NCBI RefSeq assembly: GCF_003003795.1
Contig: NZ_PVWK01000098.1
Location: 62,001-126,000, forward strand
DNA length: 64,000 bases
Origin: Stenomitos frigidus ULC18
GTDB lineage: Bacteria; Cyanobacteriota; Cyanobacteriia; Leptolyngbyales; Leptolyngbyaceae
Direction: 5' to 3'
Shown one piece after another: positions 16,114-26,162 of the stretch; the first letter of the stretch is position 1; every line of letters begins with the position of its first letter. The position numbers were made by a program, and so were the translations under genes. The notes beneath the pieces were generated by a model. It saw only the letters and a list, made by a program, of their open reading frames with translations. It ran no database searches and was not told where the DNA came from.

Positions 16114-18354
16114 ATGACTGCAACAGGCGCAGTAGTTTTGTGTTTGGCCTACGTCCTGGGGCTTTTGGTAACGAAGGTACCTTTGGGTGGCTATGGTGTT
16201 CTGGCGCTGGGTGTAGGGCTTGCTTTTGTGATCAAGCACTTTTGGCGGACAGCGCCGAAGTCTTGGGTTTGGCTGGTGGCGGGTTTGCTGGGGCTGTTTG
16301 CCAGCCTTTACTGCCAGTTCAGGCTACCGCAGCCAGCAGCAACTGAAATCAGCCGTTTGATTCCACCAGCCAATGCGCCAAAGCAGGAATGGGTAGTGGT
16401 GGGCGAAGTGGACAGCGTGCCGCAGTTAACCCGTAGCCAGAAGGCACAGTTTTGGTTGACGGTGAAACAGGTCAATGCTGTCAGTGGCGAAGTACAGTAC
16501 GTTGATGACAAAGCCCCGACAGGCAATCTCTACGTCACGGTGCCGTTGCTGCAAGCTACAGGGCTCTACCCAGGGCAGCTGGTGAAGGTAACGGGGGCTT
16601 TATACCTGCCGCAACCTGCCACAAATCCCGGCGGCTTTGATTTTCAGGCGTATCTCAGGCAAGAAGACTGCTTTGCGGGGATGCGGGGTCAGCAAACAGA
16701 GGTAGTAGAAGCCCGATCGCGCTGGGGGTGGTGGCAGATCAGACAAACCGTGGTGCGATCGCAAATGCGTTGGCTCGGTAGCCCTGCTGGAGCGTTGGTG
16801 AGTGCGATGGTCTTGGGCAGCCGTGGCGTTGACCTGCCCTATGACTTAAAAGACCAGTTCACCCGTGCAGGCTTAGCGCATGCCTTAGCGGCCTCTGGTT
16901 TTCAGTCCTCGCTGATTCTCGGCGTGGTGCTGGCGTTGACCCGTCGCTTTTCAAGCAAGGTACAGTTTTTGTCGGGTTCCGCGTCTCTACTCATTTTTGT
17001 CGGGCTCACTGGTATCCAGCCTGCGGTGCTCCGCGCTGCCATCATGGGCTTTGGTGGTTTGACAGCCCTGGTACTGGAACGCAAAGTCAAGCCTCTCGGA
17101 GCACTGCTGGTCACAGGCGTACTTTTGCTGCTGTTCAATCCGCTCTGGATCTCGAACCTGGGCTTTCAGTTGAGTTTTTTGGCAACGATGGGGCTGATGG
17201 TCACCGTACCACCGCTTACCAAACAACTGGACTGGATGCCCAGCGCGATCGCGCCCCTTTTTGCTGTGCCGATCGCGGCCTACCTTTGGACGCTGCCGCT
17301 GCAATTGATTGCGTTCGGTGTCCTGTCTCCCTATAGTGTCCCTGTCAACCTGTTGACTACGCCGCTCATTTCCATCCTGAGCATTGGTGGTATGGCGAGC
17401 GCTCTGGCAGCGCTCCTTTGGTCACCAGCTGGTAGTGCTGTAGCCTGGTTGCTAATGTACCCCACGCAGGCGTTAATGCTTGTAGTCGATGGGTTTAGCC
17501 AGTTGCCTGGTAATGCCTACGCTGTGGGCACGATCCCAGTTTTGACCGCGATCGCCCTCTATGGTCTGCTCTTTCTGACCTGGCTCCAACCCTGGTGGCG
17601 CAAGCAATGGTGGCTGGCTGTGCTCCTTGCAATCGGACTGGTTGCACTTCCCGCCTGGCAAGCAAAGGCTGCGCTGTTTCGTGTCACTCTACTGGCAACG
17701 GCACAGCCCATTCTGGTGGTGCAAGAGGCTGGACGCACGACGCTCATTAACAGTGGCGATGCCTCCACTGCTGGTTTTGCGGTGCTGCCCTTTCTACAAA
17801 AAGCAGGGGTGAATGAAATTAGCTGGGCGATCGCCGTTGACCCACCGTCCAAACGTCCCAGTGGCTGGGGCAAAGTCGCGGAGCGCCTACCCATTAAGCG
17901 TCTATCTAGTGTGAATGAGGATGCTGTGCGGGGCACCTCGTTGACTGTAAAACCGACGCCTCTGACGATCGGACAAACCGCTCAGCTTGGCTCCACCCAG
18001 CTGAAGCTACTCAGCACCACGCCCCTGATCGCGGCACTGCAACTGCACTCGCAAACATGGACATGGCTAGGAACCCTGTCAGCACAACAGGTACCGCTGC
18101 TGAAACCAAGTCTTTTGTCAGAAACGCAGGTGCTTTTGTGGTCTGGTCAGCGGCTAGAGCCTGACGTTATCCAAGCGCTACGACCGCAAGTGGCGATCGC
18201 CGCCAGCCATCTGCACCCCCAAACCGAAGCCCAACTCAAGCAGCTCGGTACTCAGCTTTATGTGATCGATCGGGATGGGGCACTCCAGTGGACGCCCACA
18301 GATGGCTTTAAGACAAATTTGGAATCGAAGGAAAACTCGCCATCTACCCTGTAG
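16114..18354 (+). CDS. comEC: ComEC/Rec2 competence channel protein
   Basis: 746 residues from the ATG at 16114. ComEC carries single-stranded DNA across the inner membrane during transformation. N-terminal helices and an OB-like extramembrane domain (DUF4131 type; KVTGALYLPQPATNPGGFDFQAYLRQ) are followed by the competence domain (LAHALAASGFQSSLILGVVL, LTGIQPAVLRAAIMGFGGL, LGFQLSFLATMGLM). The C-terminal metallo-beta-lactamase-like part is present (about 590-740), but the HxHxDH metal motif is absent, so nuclease activity here is doubtful. A longer frame from 15901 is rejected because its extra residues come from repeat DNA. Confidence 0.93.
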   Translation: MTATGAVVLCLAYVLGLLVTKVPLGGYGVLALGVGLAFVIKHFWRTAPKSWVWLVAGLLGLFASLYCQFRLPQPAATEISRLIPPANAPKQEWVVVGEVDSVPQLTRSQKAQFWLTVKQVNAVSGEVQYVDDKAPTGNLYVTVPLLQATGLYPGQLVKVTGALYLPQPATNPGGFDFQAYLRQEDCFAGMRGQQTEVVEARSRWGWWQIRQTVVRSQMRWLGSPAGALVSAMVLGSRGVDLPYDLKDQFTRAGLAHALAASGFQSSLILGVVLALTRRFSSKVQFLSGSASLLIFVGLTGIQPAVLRAAIMGFGGLTALVLERKVKPLGALLVTGVLLLLFNPLWISNLGFQLSFLATMGLMVTVPPLTKQLDWMPSAIAPLFAVPIAAYLWTLPLQLIAFGVLSPYSVPVNLLTTPLISILSIGGMASALAALLWSPAGSAVAWLLMYPTQALMLVVDGFSQLPGNAYAVGTIPVLTAIALYGLLFLTWLQPWWRKQWWLAVLLAIGLVALPAWQAKAALFRVTLLATAQPILVVQEAGRTTLINSGDASTAGFAVLPFLQKAGVNEISWAIAVDPPSKRPSGWGKVAERLPIKRLSSVNEDAVRGTSLTVKPTPLTIGQTAQLGSTQLKLLSTTPLIAALQLHSQTWTWLGTLSAQQVPLLKPSLLSETQVLLWSGQRLEPDVIQALRPQVAIAASHLHPQTEAQLKQLGTQLYVIDRDGALQWTPTDGFKTNLESKENSPSTL

Positions 18355-18370
18355 AATGGATTGTTAGCCA

Positions 18371-18413
18371 TTAGTTTTTAGTCGTTGGGGTTCACATCAA
18401 CACTAAAAACTAA
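18371..18413. terminator. 12-bp inverted repeat between comEC and tRNA-Ser
   Basis: TTAGTTTTTAGT (18371-18382) and ACTAAAAACTAA (18402-18413) form a perfect 12-bp stem with a 19-nt loop. It lies 17 bp after the comEC stop, so a hairpin terminator without a clear T-run or a repeat-derived dyad are both possible. Confidence 0.5.
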
Positions 18414-18421
18414 GCCCTTCT

Positions 18422-18506
18422 GGAGAGGTGGCAGAGTGGTCGAATGCGCCTGACTCGAAATCAGGTTTGGGGTAACTCAACGGGAGTTCGAATCTCCCCC
18501 TCTCCG
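18422..18506 (+). tRNA. tRNA-Ser (anticodon CGA)
   Basis: The 85-nt sequence folds as a class II tRNA: acceptor GGAGAGG (18422-18428) pairs with CCTCTCC (18499-18505), discriminator G at 18506. Anticodon arm CCTGA-CTCGAAA-TCAGG gives CGA, reading UCG. There is a long variable arm (TTGGGGTAACTCAA) as in tRNA-Ser, and the T arm GGGAG-TTCGAAT-CTCCC. CCA is not encoded, as usual in cyanobacteria. Confidence 0.97.
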
Positions 18507-18574
18507 TTTTAAAACCGGGTTTCTCACCCTTCTGTCATGACGTATCAAGCCGGCATCAATGGCAGTCAGGTGGC

Positions 18575-19969
18575 TCATAATACGTCAAAAAATTCCTGCC
18601 GTTCCCAATCCGTTACCTGATTGAGGAACTCAGGGTTGTCGTAGTTGGCGATCGCGGCTTTGGCTTTTTCGATTTCAAACCGCTTCAGCCCCACAAACAA
18701 ATGGATAAATGGCTCACCAAGGGCTTCTCGAATCACGACATCTTGCTCCAGAGCATCCAGAGCCGTTTCCAGACGAGTGGGCAAGGGCGGCGGTTCCGAC
18801 AAGCTATCCGCCACAATTTGGATAGGGGCTGGTGGCTCCAATTTACGCTTGATGCCATCTAGTCCCGCCGCCAGCATTGCCGCCATGACAATGTAGGGAT
18901 TGTTTGAGCCAGTGCCGAGTCGATTTTCAATATGGGTGCGTTCATCCTTCAGGGCTTTAACCCGAATAGCCGTGGTGCGATTATCAATGCCCCAGGTGAT
19001 ATTGGTGGGAGCGAAGGCGTTGGGCTGAAAGCGTTTCCAGCAATTGATGGTGGGCGCAATGAGAGCGGTCAACGCTGGTGCATGGGCTAATTGCCCTGCC
19101 AGATAATGACGAGCGACGGCCGACAGTCCATCTGGGTCGTCTCGATCGAAGAAGGCGCTGTTTTTCCCCTGCCAGAGCGACTGGTTGAAGTGGCAACCAC
19201 TGGCGCTCTGGTCGATCCAGGGTTTAGTCATGAAGGAGGCAATTTTGCCGTGGCGGTGAGCAATTTCTTTGACTGCATTCTTAAACGTGAAGGCTTGATC
19301 GGCAGAGTCCAGGCCCCAGGCGGGTGCAAAGTTAATCTCAATCTGACCGGGGCCATACTCCAGATCAGCTGTGATGATGTCAACACCTACCGCTGGTAGC
19401 GATCGCAGAATCTCATAAATCACCCCCTCATCCTGACGGGGCAACCGACCGAACAATTGAATGCCTGGAAAACTTGCCTGCCGGGTGACTTCATCCACCA
19501 GATAAAATTCATATTCAAACCCAGTTAGCAGGCGATAGCCCAACTGCTCTAGCTCTGCCAGCAGTGCTTTTACAATTTGCCGGGAGGATGTGGGTACGGG
19601 CGTGCCATCAAGATAGTAGGGCTGTCCAATCACCCGTGCTGTTTTATCGGCCCAGGGCAAGATCTGAAAGGTTTCCAGGTCGGGCAACAGGTAGGCATCG
19701 CCAAAACAGATTTCCTCCAACACGCCTGTATTGGGCGCTGTGGCTCCCTGGACATCTAGCCCTAGCGTGGGAAGCGGAAAGTTCAGCCCCTTTTGCGTAA
19801 ATGACTCAAAGTGGCGAGCCGGAACGGTTTTGAACCGGGAAATGCCGTGGGTGTCGGGTTGCTCAAAACGGACAAACTCAACAGTGCCGTTTTTAAACAA
19901 CTGCTGAATGGCTGCTAGCACATTTGTTTTGGGACTGGTCACTGGAAATGCTTTAACTGAAAGACTCAT
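18575..19969 (-). CDS. Glutamine synthetase-family ligase (GlnT/PuuA-like)
   Basis: 464 residues from ATG 19969 (a TTG at 19975 adds two). It belongs to the glutamine synthetase superfamily, with metal/glutamate-site signatures GFEYEFYL, EYGPGQIEINFAPA, the catalytic HRHGKIASFMTKP with SASGCHFNQSLW, WGIDNRTTAIRV and ENRLGTGSNNPY. Sequence style and the neighbouring APC permease and MocR remnant fit gamma-glutamyl-amine ligases (PuuA, GlnT) rather than the housekeeping GlnA, so polyamine or other amine glutamylation is inferred. It is divergent from the decayed regulator, with operator-like repeats about 155-230 bp before its start. Confidence 0.88.
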   Translation of the reverse strand: MSLSVKAFPVTSPKTNVLAAIQQLFKNGTVEFVRFEQPDTHGISRFKTVPARHFESFTQKGLNFPLPTLGLDVQGATAPNTGVLEEICFGDAYLLPDLETFQILPWADKTARVIGQPYYLDGTPVPTSSRQIVKALLAELEQLGYRLLTGFEYEFYLVDEVTRQASFPGIQLFGRLPRQDEGVIYEILRSLPAVGVDIITADLEYGPGQIEINFAPAWGLDSADQAFTFKNAVKEIAHRHGKIASFMTKPWIDQSASGCHFNQSLWQGKNSAFFDRDDPDGLSAVARHYLAGQLAHAPALTALIAPTINCWKRFQPNAFAPTNITWGIDNRTTAIRVKALKDERTHIENRLGTGSNNPYIVMAAMLAAGLDGIKRKLEPPAPIQIVADSLSEPPPLPTRLETALDALEQDVVIREALGEPFIHLFVGLKRFEIEKAKAAIANYDNPEFLNQVTDWERQEFFDVL

Positions 19970-20041
19970 GAACAAAGCTCCTGACTAGGGGGAGGGGGAT
20001 GCTTGGATGGGGGCAACCGCGACCATTATGCATTTGCAAGG

Positions 20042-20197
20042 CATCAAACTGGAACTCATCAAACTGGAATTCATGAAGCCGAAATGCATCAAAAAAGACA
20101 AACGACACCAAGGCTCGAAAATACATGAGCGTCGTTCATATTTCCCTTGACAAAACACGAATGCTGTTCATATTTTATAAATATGAGTTTTGTTCAT
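20042..20197. promoter_or_regulatory. Operator-like repeats upstream of the GS-like gene
   Basis: Two copies of ATGAG-N4-GTTCAT (20125-20139 and 20183-20197) spaced 58 bp start to start, with a 7-bp dyad CATATTT-TAT-AAATATG at 20169-20185 adjoining the second. Closer to the gene, ATCAAACTGGAAYTCAT is directly repeated (about 20043-20059 and 20059-20075). This resembles the direct repeats bound by MocR/GntR-type regulators. It lies upstream of the leftward GS-like gene and beside the regulator remnant. Confidence 0.55.
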
Positions 20198-20214
20198 GAT
20201 TTCGATCCAGTTTG

Positions 20215-20770
20215 TTATGAAGAGATGGCGATGAGCCAAGATTTGCTAACAAGCTCCAAAAATCGACCTGCGCTTGCAAAATACCTGCGCTTTTTGCGTT
20301 ATAAGTTTTCCTCCTGTTTCACTTTGGCGATCGCGCCGCTGAGTCTGCTGGCAGCGTCGAGGGTTCATCGCACCCATGCAAAAATCCGCTGTATGCTGGC
20401 GATCGGCCGCATTAATTTTGTGGGTGTTTATGGACTGATCAACGATTTGTTGTGGTGAACAGGCAATTTCGGTGCATGAGAAGCAAGATGGCATTTCCCG
20501 CTCCGCATGGCGATCTCAGACTATCTCTGCCGCTCTCATGCGGTTCGATGCAGTGCGGAACAAGTCATTAATGTGAATGGTTCCCAGCTGGCTTTAGATT
20601 TAATTGCTCGACTCATGATTAATCCGGACGATTGGGTAGCTGTAGAAGATCCAGGTTGCTTGGGTGCACGTCATTGCTTCATCGGAAGATGCGCCATCTT
20701 TCTGTATTGACGGCCTCATGTTGTCCATCATCTGCTACTGCTATTTTTGCCTCACAGGCGGTTGCCTTTA
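20215..20770 (+). pseudogene. Decayed MocR-type (GntR/aminotransferase) regulator
   Basis: Best-preserved part: 20490-20690 reads PLRMAISDYLCRSHAVRC, SAEQVINVNGSQLALDLIAR and DPGCLGARHCF, an unmistakable match to the aminotransferase-like domain of MocR regulators (LREAIADYL...RGVRC...VVNGSQQALDLIARLL...WVAVEDPGYLGAR). After this the frame meets a stop at 20708; a shift gives FCIDGLML and another gives ATAIFASQAVAFTGW, resembling VYVTPSHQFPTG. Upstream, NRPALAKYLRFLRYKFSS (about 20260-20310) may be the DNA-binding helix region, but this is weak. Stops and shifts show it is broken. MocR proteins commonly control GABA, taurine, polyamine or PLP genes, consistent with its two neighbours. Confidence 0.75.
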
Positions 20771-20998
20771 CTGGGTGGTATAAAACTTGCGGAATTCCTA
20801 CACGGTAGAGGGTAGAGGTAAAGGATAGTGGTTGGCATCGACCGGCTACCTCCTTCGACCCTAGTCGATGCCCTGATGAACGGTTAAACAGTTGATCTTC
20901 AGAAATCGAGCAGTGTTGACGAAATGACAACTGAGGCATCAGGCCTCCATTTCCTCGGCTAGAAAGACGGCAACAGTACGATCGCATAAGGTTAAGAG
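20771..20998. other. Non-coding remnant before the APC permease gene
   Basis: About 230 bp with no supported gene between the MocR remnant and the permease. It may be residue of the deleted 3' half of the regulator plus the permease promoter. No recognisable MocR C-terminal motif was found by eye. Confidence 0.4.
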
Positions 20999-22453
20999 AT
21001 GTCTCTTTTAGAAGACGCTAAAGATTTAGAAGACCCTAAAAAGGTGCCAACATTGCGCCGCGATACACTGCGCCTAAACCATTTGCTGGTGATGTCGATC
21101 GCAGCCATTGCGCCAACAGGATGTATTTTTTTTAATACGATTCCACAAGCTGGATTGGTCGGTACTGCGATTCCATTATGCTATGTCATCGGCTTTGGCG
21201 TGGTGCTGTTGATTGCGCTTCAGATGAGTGAAATGGCAGTTGAATTGCCTGCTAGTGGCTCTTGCTACCTGTTTGTCACGCAAGGATTGGGAGTGAGATG
21301 GGGCTTTATTGCAGGATGGCTAGGCTTAGCGTTTTATGGCCTCTCAATTCCATTTGTTCTGATGTTGATAAGCACTAGCCTTCAGGCGTTGCTGCTGCAA
21401 GGGTTGCAGCTACAGCTTGATTGGACGGTGTGGTATTTCCTCCTGACTGCAATCATCTGGGGCATCTGCTATCGCGGTATTCGGTTTTCTTTGCAAACTG
21501 ACATTGTGTTTTTGATCTTTGAAATTGGCGTTTGCTTGATCCTGGCGATCGCCGTGTTGATGCAACTGGGAGCGACTGAGCAACTAACGCTAGCGCCTTT
21601 TACCGTGAGTGCACTCCCGCAGCCCAACAACCTGTTTCTGGGAACCATTTTAGCCATCCTCGGTTTTTTAGGGTTTGAGTCGGTGACAACGTTGGGAGAG
21701 GAAGCCCAGAAGCCGCGTCAGGCAATTCCCAAGGCGATGGTTATGGCGTTAATGCTGGTGGGAGCGTTCTATGTGTTGATGTCCTATGTGGCGGTATTGG
21801 GTTATGGAATGGGCAATATGGCAGCGTTTGCTCAAGATGCCGCTCCTTTCGATACGATCGCGCGTCGCTTTTTGGGCAATGGGTTTGCGCTACTCATCGA
21901 TCTTGCTAGCATCATAGCGGGTTACGCGGCTACGGTTGCCATTACCAATGGTGCCGCACGGGTTATCTATGCAATCAGTCGGGAAGGGCTGTTTCCAGGG
22001 TGGTTGGGGCACATTCATCCGCTCTATCGTACGCCAACGAACGCGATTTTGGGCTTGAACGGCCTCTCGCTGCCTGTGGGTTTGAGCCTGGGACAGCTCT
22101 GGACGCCGATTCAAGCCATCGGCTTTTTTGGTACGCTGTTAACGATAGCGGGTCTGCTCATGTATGGGTTAGTGAGTTTGGCGTGCTTGCAGTACTTTAG
22201 AGTGAAACGTCCCGATCATTGGCATTGGCTGAAGCATGGACTGTTGCCTGGGTGCTCGATCCTGGCGATTGGGATCATCTTGGGCGGCACACTTTACCCC
22301 ATCCCGCCTGCGCCCCATCGCTTTGCCCCGATCGTGATGGGAATCTGGCTTCTATTGGGAGTCGGGGTCTTGCGGTTTCTGCAAACTCATCGACCGGAGG
22401 CGATTCGTCAGGCAGGGCAGCGTTTTGTGGCAGATGAAACAGACCTTGGTTAG
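20999..22453 (+). CDS. APC superfamily amino acid/polyamine permease
   Basis: 484 residues with about twelve membrane helices. The first helix region carries the APC signature (MSIAAIAPTGCIFFNTIPQAG) and LPASGSCYLFVTQGLG. Other marks: FLGFESVTTLGEEAQKPRQAIPKA, the typical loop after helix 6, and NGAARVIYAISREGLFP. Substrate cannot be read from sequence; the position beside a GlnT/PuuA-like ligase and a decayed MocR regulator suggests an amine or amino acid that is imported and then glutamylated. The ATG at 20999 has AAGGTTAAGAG just before it. Confidence 0.93.
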   Translation: MSLLEDAKDLEDPKKVPTLRRDTLRLNHLLVMSIAAIAPTGCIFFNTIPQAGLVGTAIPLCYVIGFGVVLLIALQMSEMAVELPASGSCYLFVTQGLGVRWGFIAGWLGLAFYGLSIPFVLMLISTSLQALLLQGLQLQLDWTVWYFLLTAIIWGICYRGIRFSLQTDIVFLIFEIGVCLILAIAVLMQLGATEQLTLAPFTVSALPQPNNLFLGTILAILGFLGFESVTTLGEEAQKPRQAIPKAMVMALMLVGAFYVLMSYVAVLGYGMGNMAAFAQDAAPFDTIARRFLGNGFALLIDLASIIAGYAATVAITNGAARVIYAISREGLFPGWLGHIHPLYRTPTNAILGLNGLSLPVGLSLGQLWTPIQAIGFFGTLLTIAGLLMYGLVSLACLQYFRVKRPDHWHWLKHGLLPGCSILAIGIILGGTLYPIPPAPHRFAPIVMGIWLLLGVGVLRFLQTHRPEAIRQAGQRFVADETDLG

Positions 22454-22520
22454 CCTATTGAATCGCGTTATGTCGCTGCCTGGTGATGTGAGAGGCTGTT
22501 TAAAGCGTATAGAAATCCTC

Positions 22521-25500
22521 TTAGTCTGAGATCGCTCCCAATGCCTGCAAGGTCGCTTTTTGAGCCTCTGTAAGTCCGGTTGCCTGAGTGATGATCATTC
22601 CTTCATAGAGGCGATCGGTTCTAAGCGTTTTCAAACATTCACCCGTTTTGGTATCCCAAAGCTTGATGGTTTCATCGCCGCTGCCGCTTGCCAAAACTCG
22701 ATCGGGCGTTTCCGAGTGATCCTGACAGGCGGGACGCCACGCCACCGACCAAACCTGACTGGTGTGCCCCTCCAGAATCTTCAGGCAGGCTCCTGTGCAA
22801 GCATCCCACAATCGAATCGTTTGATCATGGGATGCACTAGCAAGCGTGGTGCCATCGGGGCTCCACGCCACCATTCTGACCATATTGCTGTGCCCCTGCA
22901 AAACATTCAAACACTTGCCAGTCGTGCTATCCCACAGCCGAATTGTGTGATCATGGGACGCACTGGCGAGGGTGGTGCCATCGGGGCTCCAGACAACCGA
23001 TTCAATCGAGTTAGCATGTCCCTCCAAAACGTTTAGACAGTTGCCAGTTTTGCCATCCCATAGTCGAACCGTTCGATCGTGGGACGCACTGGCAAGGGTG
23101 GCCCCATCCGGACTCCAGACTACCGCCCAAACCCAATTACTGTGTCCCTGTAAAACGTTCAGACATTGACCCTGCTGCACATCCCACAGCCGAATGCTCA
23201 GGTCGCCAGACCCGCTCGCCAGCCTTTGGCCGTCGGGACTCCAGGCTACCCCCCAAACCCAGGCTGTATGTCCTTGCAAATTTTTGAAGCATTCGCCCGT
23301 ACCAGCACTCCAGAGCCGCAGGGTGCAGTCATCCGATCCACTGGCAAGGGTGGCACCATCGGGACTCCAGGCTAACCCCCAAACCCAATTGCTGTGTCCC
23401 CGTAAGGTTTTCAAGCACACGCCTGTATCCGCAAGCCACAGCTTCACTCTATGATCAGCACTGCTGCTAGCAAGGGTGGTGCCATCGGGACTCCAGGCCA
23501 CAGCAAACACAGCATTGTTGTATCCCTGTAAGGTTTTGAGGTTGCGGCAGTCACTCGATCGACCGTTGGACCCACTCCACAACCGTACAGTTTGATCATG
23601 CGATCCACTCGCCAACACTGAACCATCCGCACTCCATGCTACAGTCCAGATCGAGTTGCTGTGTCCCTGTAAGGTTTTGAGGCACCGATCATTCACGGTA
23701 TCCCAGATCGTGATGTTCCGGTCTTCACCGCCACTGGCAAGGAGTTTGCTATCAGCATTCCAGGCAACCGCAAAGACTCCCGCATGCTTTTGTTGCAGGG
23801 TCTTGAGACATTTGCCGCTCGCCGCATCCCAGATTTTGACGCTGTGATCTTCACTACCCGTCGCCAGCCATGTGCCATTGGGACTCCAGGCGATCGACCA
23901 AATGCCACTATCATGTCCCGTGAGGCTTTTCAGACACTCACCGCTTTCACCATCCCACAGTCGAATGGTTTGATCCAGAGACGCACTGGCAAGGGTTTGA
24001 CCATCTGGACTCCACGCCACAGACATAACCCAATTTCTGTGCCCTTGCAACGTCTTCACGGGTTCTTGACGCCGCCTATGCCAGAGCCGAATGTCGTGAT
24101 CATCCCCACTACTGGCAAGGAGGTGCCCATTGGGTTGCCAGGCTAGCGATCGGACGGCACCTTGATGCCCTTGCCACGAACCCAAGCACGCGCCCGTTTC
24201 AGTGCTCCACAGCCTCACATTTTGATCTTCACCGCCACTCGCTAGCAGGTGCCCATCGAGACTCCAGGCAACCGCCCAAACCCAACCACTATGCCCTCTC
24301 AAAACGGCTCTGGGTTTTCCATCAGCCACTTGCCATAGTCCAACGGCATTATGGGTATCGCCGATCGCCAGCAGTTGACTATCGGGGCTAAAAGCAACGG
24401 CCAAAATACTGCCAGATGGCTGGGCAAACCTGGCGTTTGACAGGTCAGAATGTGTAAAATCAACCTGATGGAGATCCACCTGCTGAAGATCGGCTTGCCA
24501 AAGGCTGAGATAGGAAAAGTTATAGCCGCTCAGATTTACGTGGAGGTGGCACAAGAGGTTAATGATGTTACCGCCTGCATAGCCAGCCTGATTCGGACAC
24601 TCGGTTTGTAGGCGAGAAAGAATTTGCTGCAATTGGTACACAATCTCTTTTTGGGAGCCCAACTGGCTCAGCAATCGACCCAGCAACGGTGTCAGAATCA
24701 CGCGAATTTGACTCTCTCGAATGTAGTCTTTGTCCTGGGCTTTGATAAGAGCATAGGATTGCAGAAAGGAGCCAGGCTGCAAGGGAGCCGTCGATGAACG
24801 ATCGCTAATCTCATGACACACGCGATCGATCAAAACCTCTGTGGCATATTCCATCACCACGGGTTGTAAGGTGAATTGCCCCGCGTTGGTTTCAATCAGC
24901 GATCGCCCCTCCAAAAGCTGCAGGGCTTCCATCAACCGGATTGGCGACACGCTCCTTTGCAAATCTGCCTGTAGTTGGGTAAAAGAGACCCATTCTCGAT
25001 TGATTGCCAGCCAGAGCATCACCCGCTGCTCTAGGTGCGAAAGGCGGCTGTAATGTTGTTGAATTAAGTCGGAAATATCACCAAAGAGGGTGACATTTTG
25101 TTCCAAAAACAGGGCAATATTACCACCGAATAAATCGCGAATGGTTGTTGCAACAATTTTCAAGGCCAGAGGGTTACACCGATAGCGATCGCACAGCGCC
25201 TTTGCAGGCGCATCGTACAACGTCTGTTCTTGATTGGTTCCGGCTAACCCCGTAGCCACCAGCAACGCCTCAGCCGCTTCTGGAGAACCGCTCAGGGACA
25301 AACCATGCACCGCCAACTCACCCCCTTCTAACTGGGCAAACTGAGCACATTTCTCCCGACTGGTGAGCACGAAACAGCTCTGATGACGAGTGGTTGCCAC
25401 CACTCGCAGCAGTTCTCCATACGCTTCATAGCCCGGGCGGTAGTGTACAGCCTGATTTCTCGTTTCTAACAGGGTTTCCACATTGTCTAAAACAATCAGA

Positions 25501-26162
25501 CAGCGAGTCTGCCGCAGACACTGAAGCAAGCTGTTGACATCGGCTTTGGTCTCCTGCTGCCCTGAGAGGAAGGAGATTAATTCCGCTAACAAGCTTTCGA
25601 GCGGAGGGGCATTGCGCATCGATCGCCAGATGACATAGGTAAAATGGCCCTTCGTCTGTTCTGCTAGTTTGGCTGCTAGAGCCGTTTTGCCGATGCCACC
25701 AAGGCCGACAATCCCAATGAGACGACAGTGGTCTTGTAGCATCCATTGGGTGAGTGTGGTAAGTTCTGTGGTGCGTCCATAAAAGCATGAAACATCGGGA
25801 GCCTCTCCCCAATCTTGGGCGATCGCATGGAGCGGCTGTACGACGGCGGTTTCTGGCTGAAGGTAGTCCTGTTCGGTCAGCGTCAGGTTGAAGGCGCGAA
25901 AAAAACCTTCTAGGGTTTGGCGATCGACCGCAACTTTGCAACTTTGCAGCCGACTAATGGAGCGAACACTCAGCCCGGTTAGATCACTTAACTGCTCCAG
26001 AGTGTAGGTATACCCCCCATTCGCAGCAATGGCTGTCCGCTCTTGAGCGTCTTGGAGACGCTGCCAACCCCAGGCTGACAGAATCACGCCTCGCTTGCGT
26101 TTTTGGGCAGAATGAGCTGTACCACCCAAACCAGGAAGTAACTTCAAATTTGTGTGTGTCAC
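22521..26162 (-). CDS. STAND protein: HTH, NB-ARC ATPase, 14 WD40 repeats
   Basis: 1213 residues from a GTG at 26162 (no nearer ATG). Residues about 48-100 form an XRE-like helix-turn-helix region ([20 protein letters not shown]). The NB-ARC/STAND ATPase has Walker [12 protein letters not shown] (about 151-161) and Walker [13 protein letters not shown] (221-232). A short pentapeptide-like stretch ([19 protein letters not shown]) leads to 14 WD40 blades, each ending in a WD-like IRLWD motif, enough for two seven-bladed propellers. Such cyanobacterial NLR-like proteins are thought to sense ligands through the repeats and oligomerise; some STAND proteins are antiphage. No separate effector domain is seen, so signalling or defence is inference. 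It is one leftward gene with paired repeats in its promoter. Confidence 0.95.
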   Translation of the reverse strand: MTHTNLKLLPGLGGTAHSAQKRKRGVILSAWGWQRLQDAQERTAIAANGGYTYTLEQLSDLTGLSVRSISRLQSCKVAVDRQTLEGFFRAFNLTLTEQDYLQPETAVVQPLHAIAQDWGEAPDVSCFYGRTTELTTLTQWMLQDHCRLIGIVGLGGIGKTALAAKLAEQTKGHFTYVIWRSMRNAPPLESLLAELISFLSGQQETKADVNSLLQCLRQTRCLIVLDNVETLLETRNQAVHYRPGYEAYGELLRVVATTRHQSCFVLTSREKCAQFAQLEGGELAVHGLSLSGSPEAAEALLVATGLAGTNQEQTLYDAPAKALCDRYRCNPLALKIVATTIRDLFGGNIALFLEQNVTLFGDISDLIQQHYSRLSHLEQRVMLWLAINREWVSFTQLQADLQRSVSPIRLMEALQLLEGRSLIETNAGQFTLQPVVMEYATEVLIDRVCHEISDRSSTAPLQPGSFLQSYALIKAQDKDYIRESQIRVILTPLLGRLLSQLGSQKEIVYQLQQILSRLQTECPNQAGYAGGNIINLLCHLHVNLSGYNFSYLSLWQADLQQVDLHQVDFTHSDLSNARFAQPSGSILAVAFSPDSQLLAIGDTHNAVGLWQVADGKPRAVLRGHSGWVWAVAWSLDGHLLASGGEDQNVRLWSTETGACLGSWQGHQGAVRSLAWQPNGHLLASSGDDHDIRLWHRRRQEPVKTLQGHRNWVMSVAWSPDGQTLASASLDQTIRLWDGESGECLKSLTGHDSGIWSIAWSPNGTWLATGSEDHSVKIWDAASGKCLKTLQQKHAGVFAVAWNADSKLLASGGEDRNITIWDTVNDRCLKTLQGHSNSIWTVAWSADGSVLASGSHDQTVRLWSGSNGRSSDCRNLKTLQGYNNAVFAVAWSPDGTTLASSSADHRVKLWLADTGVCLKTLRGHSNWVWGLAWSPDGATLASGSDDCTLRLWSAGTGECFKNLQGHTAWVWGVAWSPDGQRLASGSGDLSIRLWDVQQGQCLNVLQGHSNWVWAVVWSPDGATLASASHDRTVRLWDGKTGNCLNVLEGHANSIESVVWSPDGTTLASASHDHTIRLWDSTTGKCLNVLQGHSNMVRMVAWSPDGTTLASASHDQTIRLWDACTGACLKILEGHTSQVWSVAWRPACQDHSETPDRVLASGSGDETIKLWDTKTGECLKTLRTDRLYEGMIITQATGLTEAQKATLQALGAISD

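Noticed and set aside
20679-20987. 102-codon leftward frame in the MocR remnant area
   Set aside because: No homology by eye and it covers the decayed regulator on the other strand.
22560-24146. Rightward open frames opposite the WD40 region
   Set aside because: Periodic shadows of the WD40 repeats on the other strand; no motif or ribosome site.
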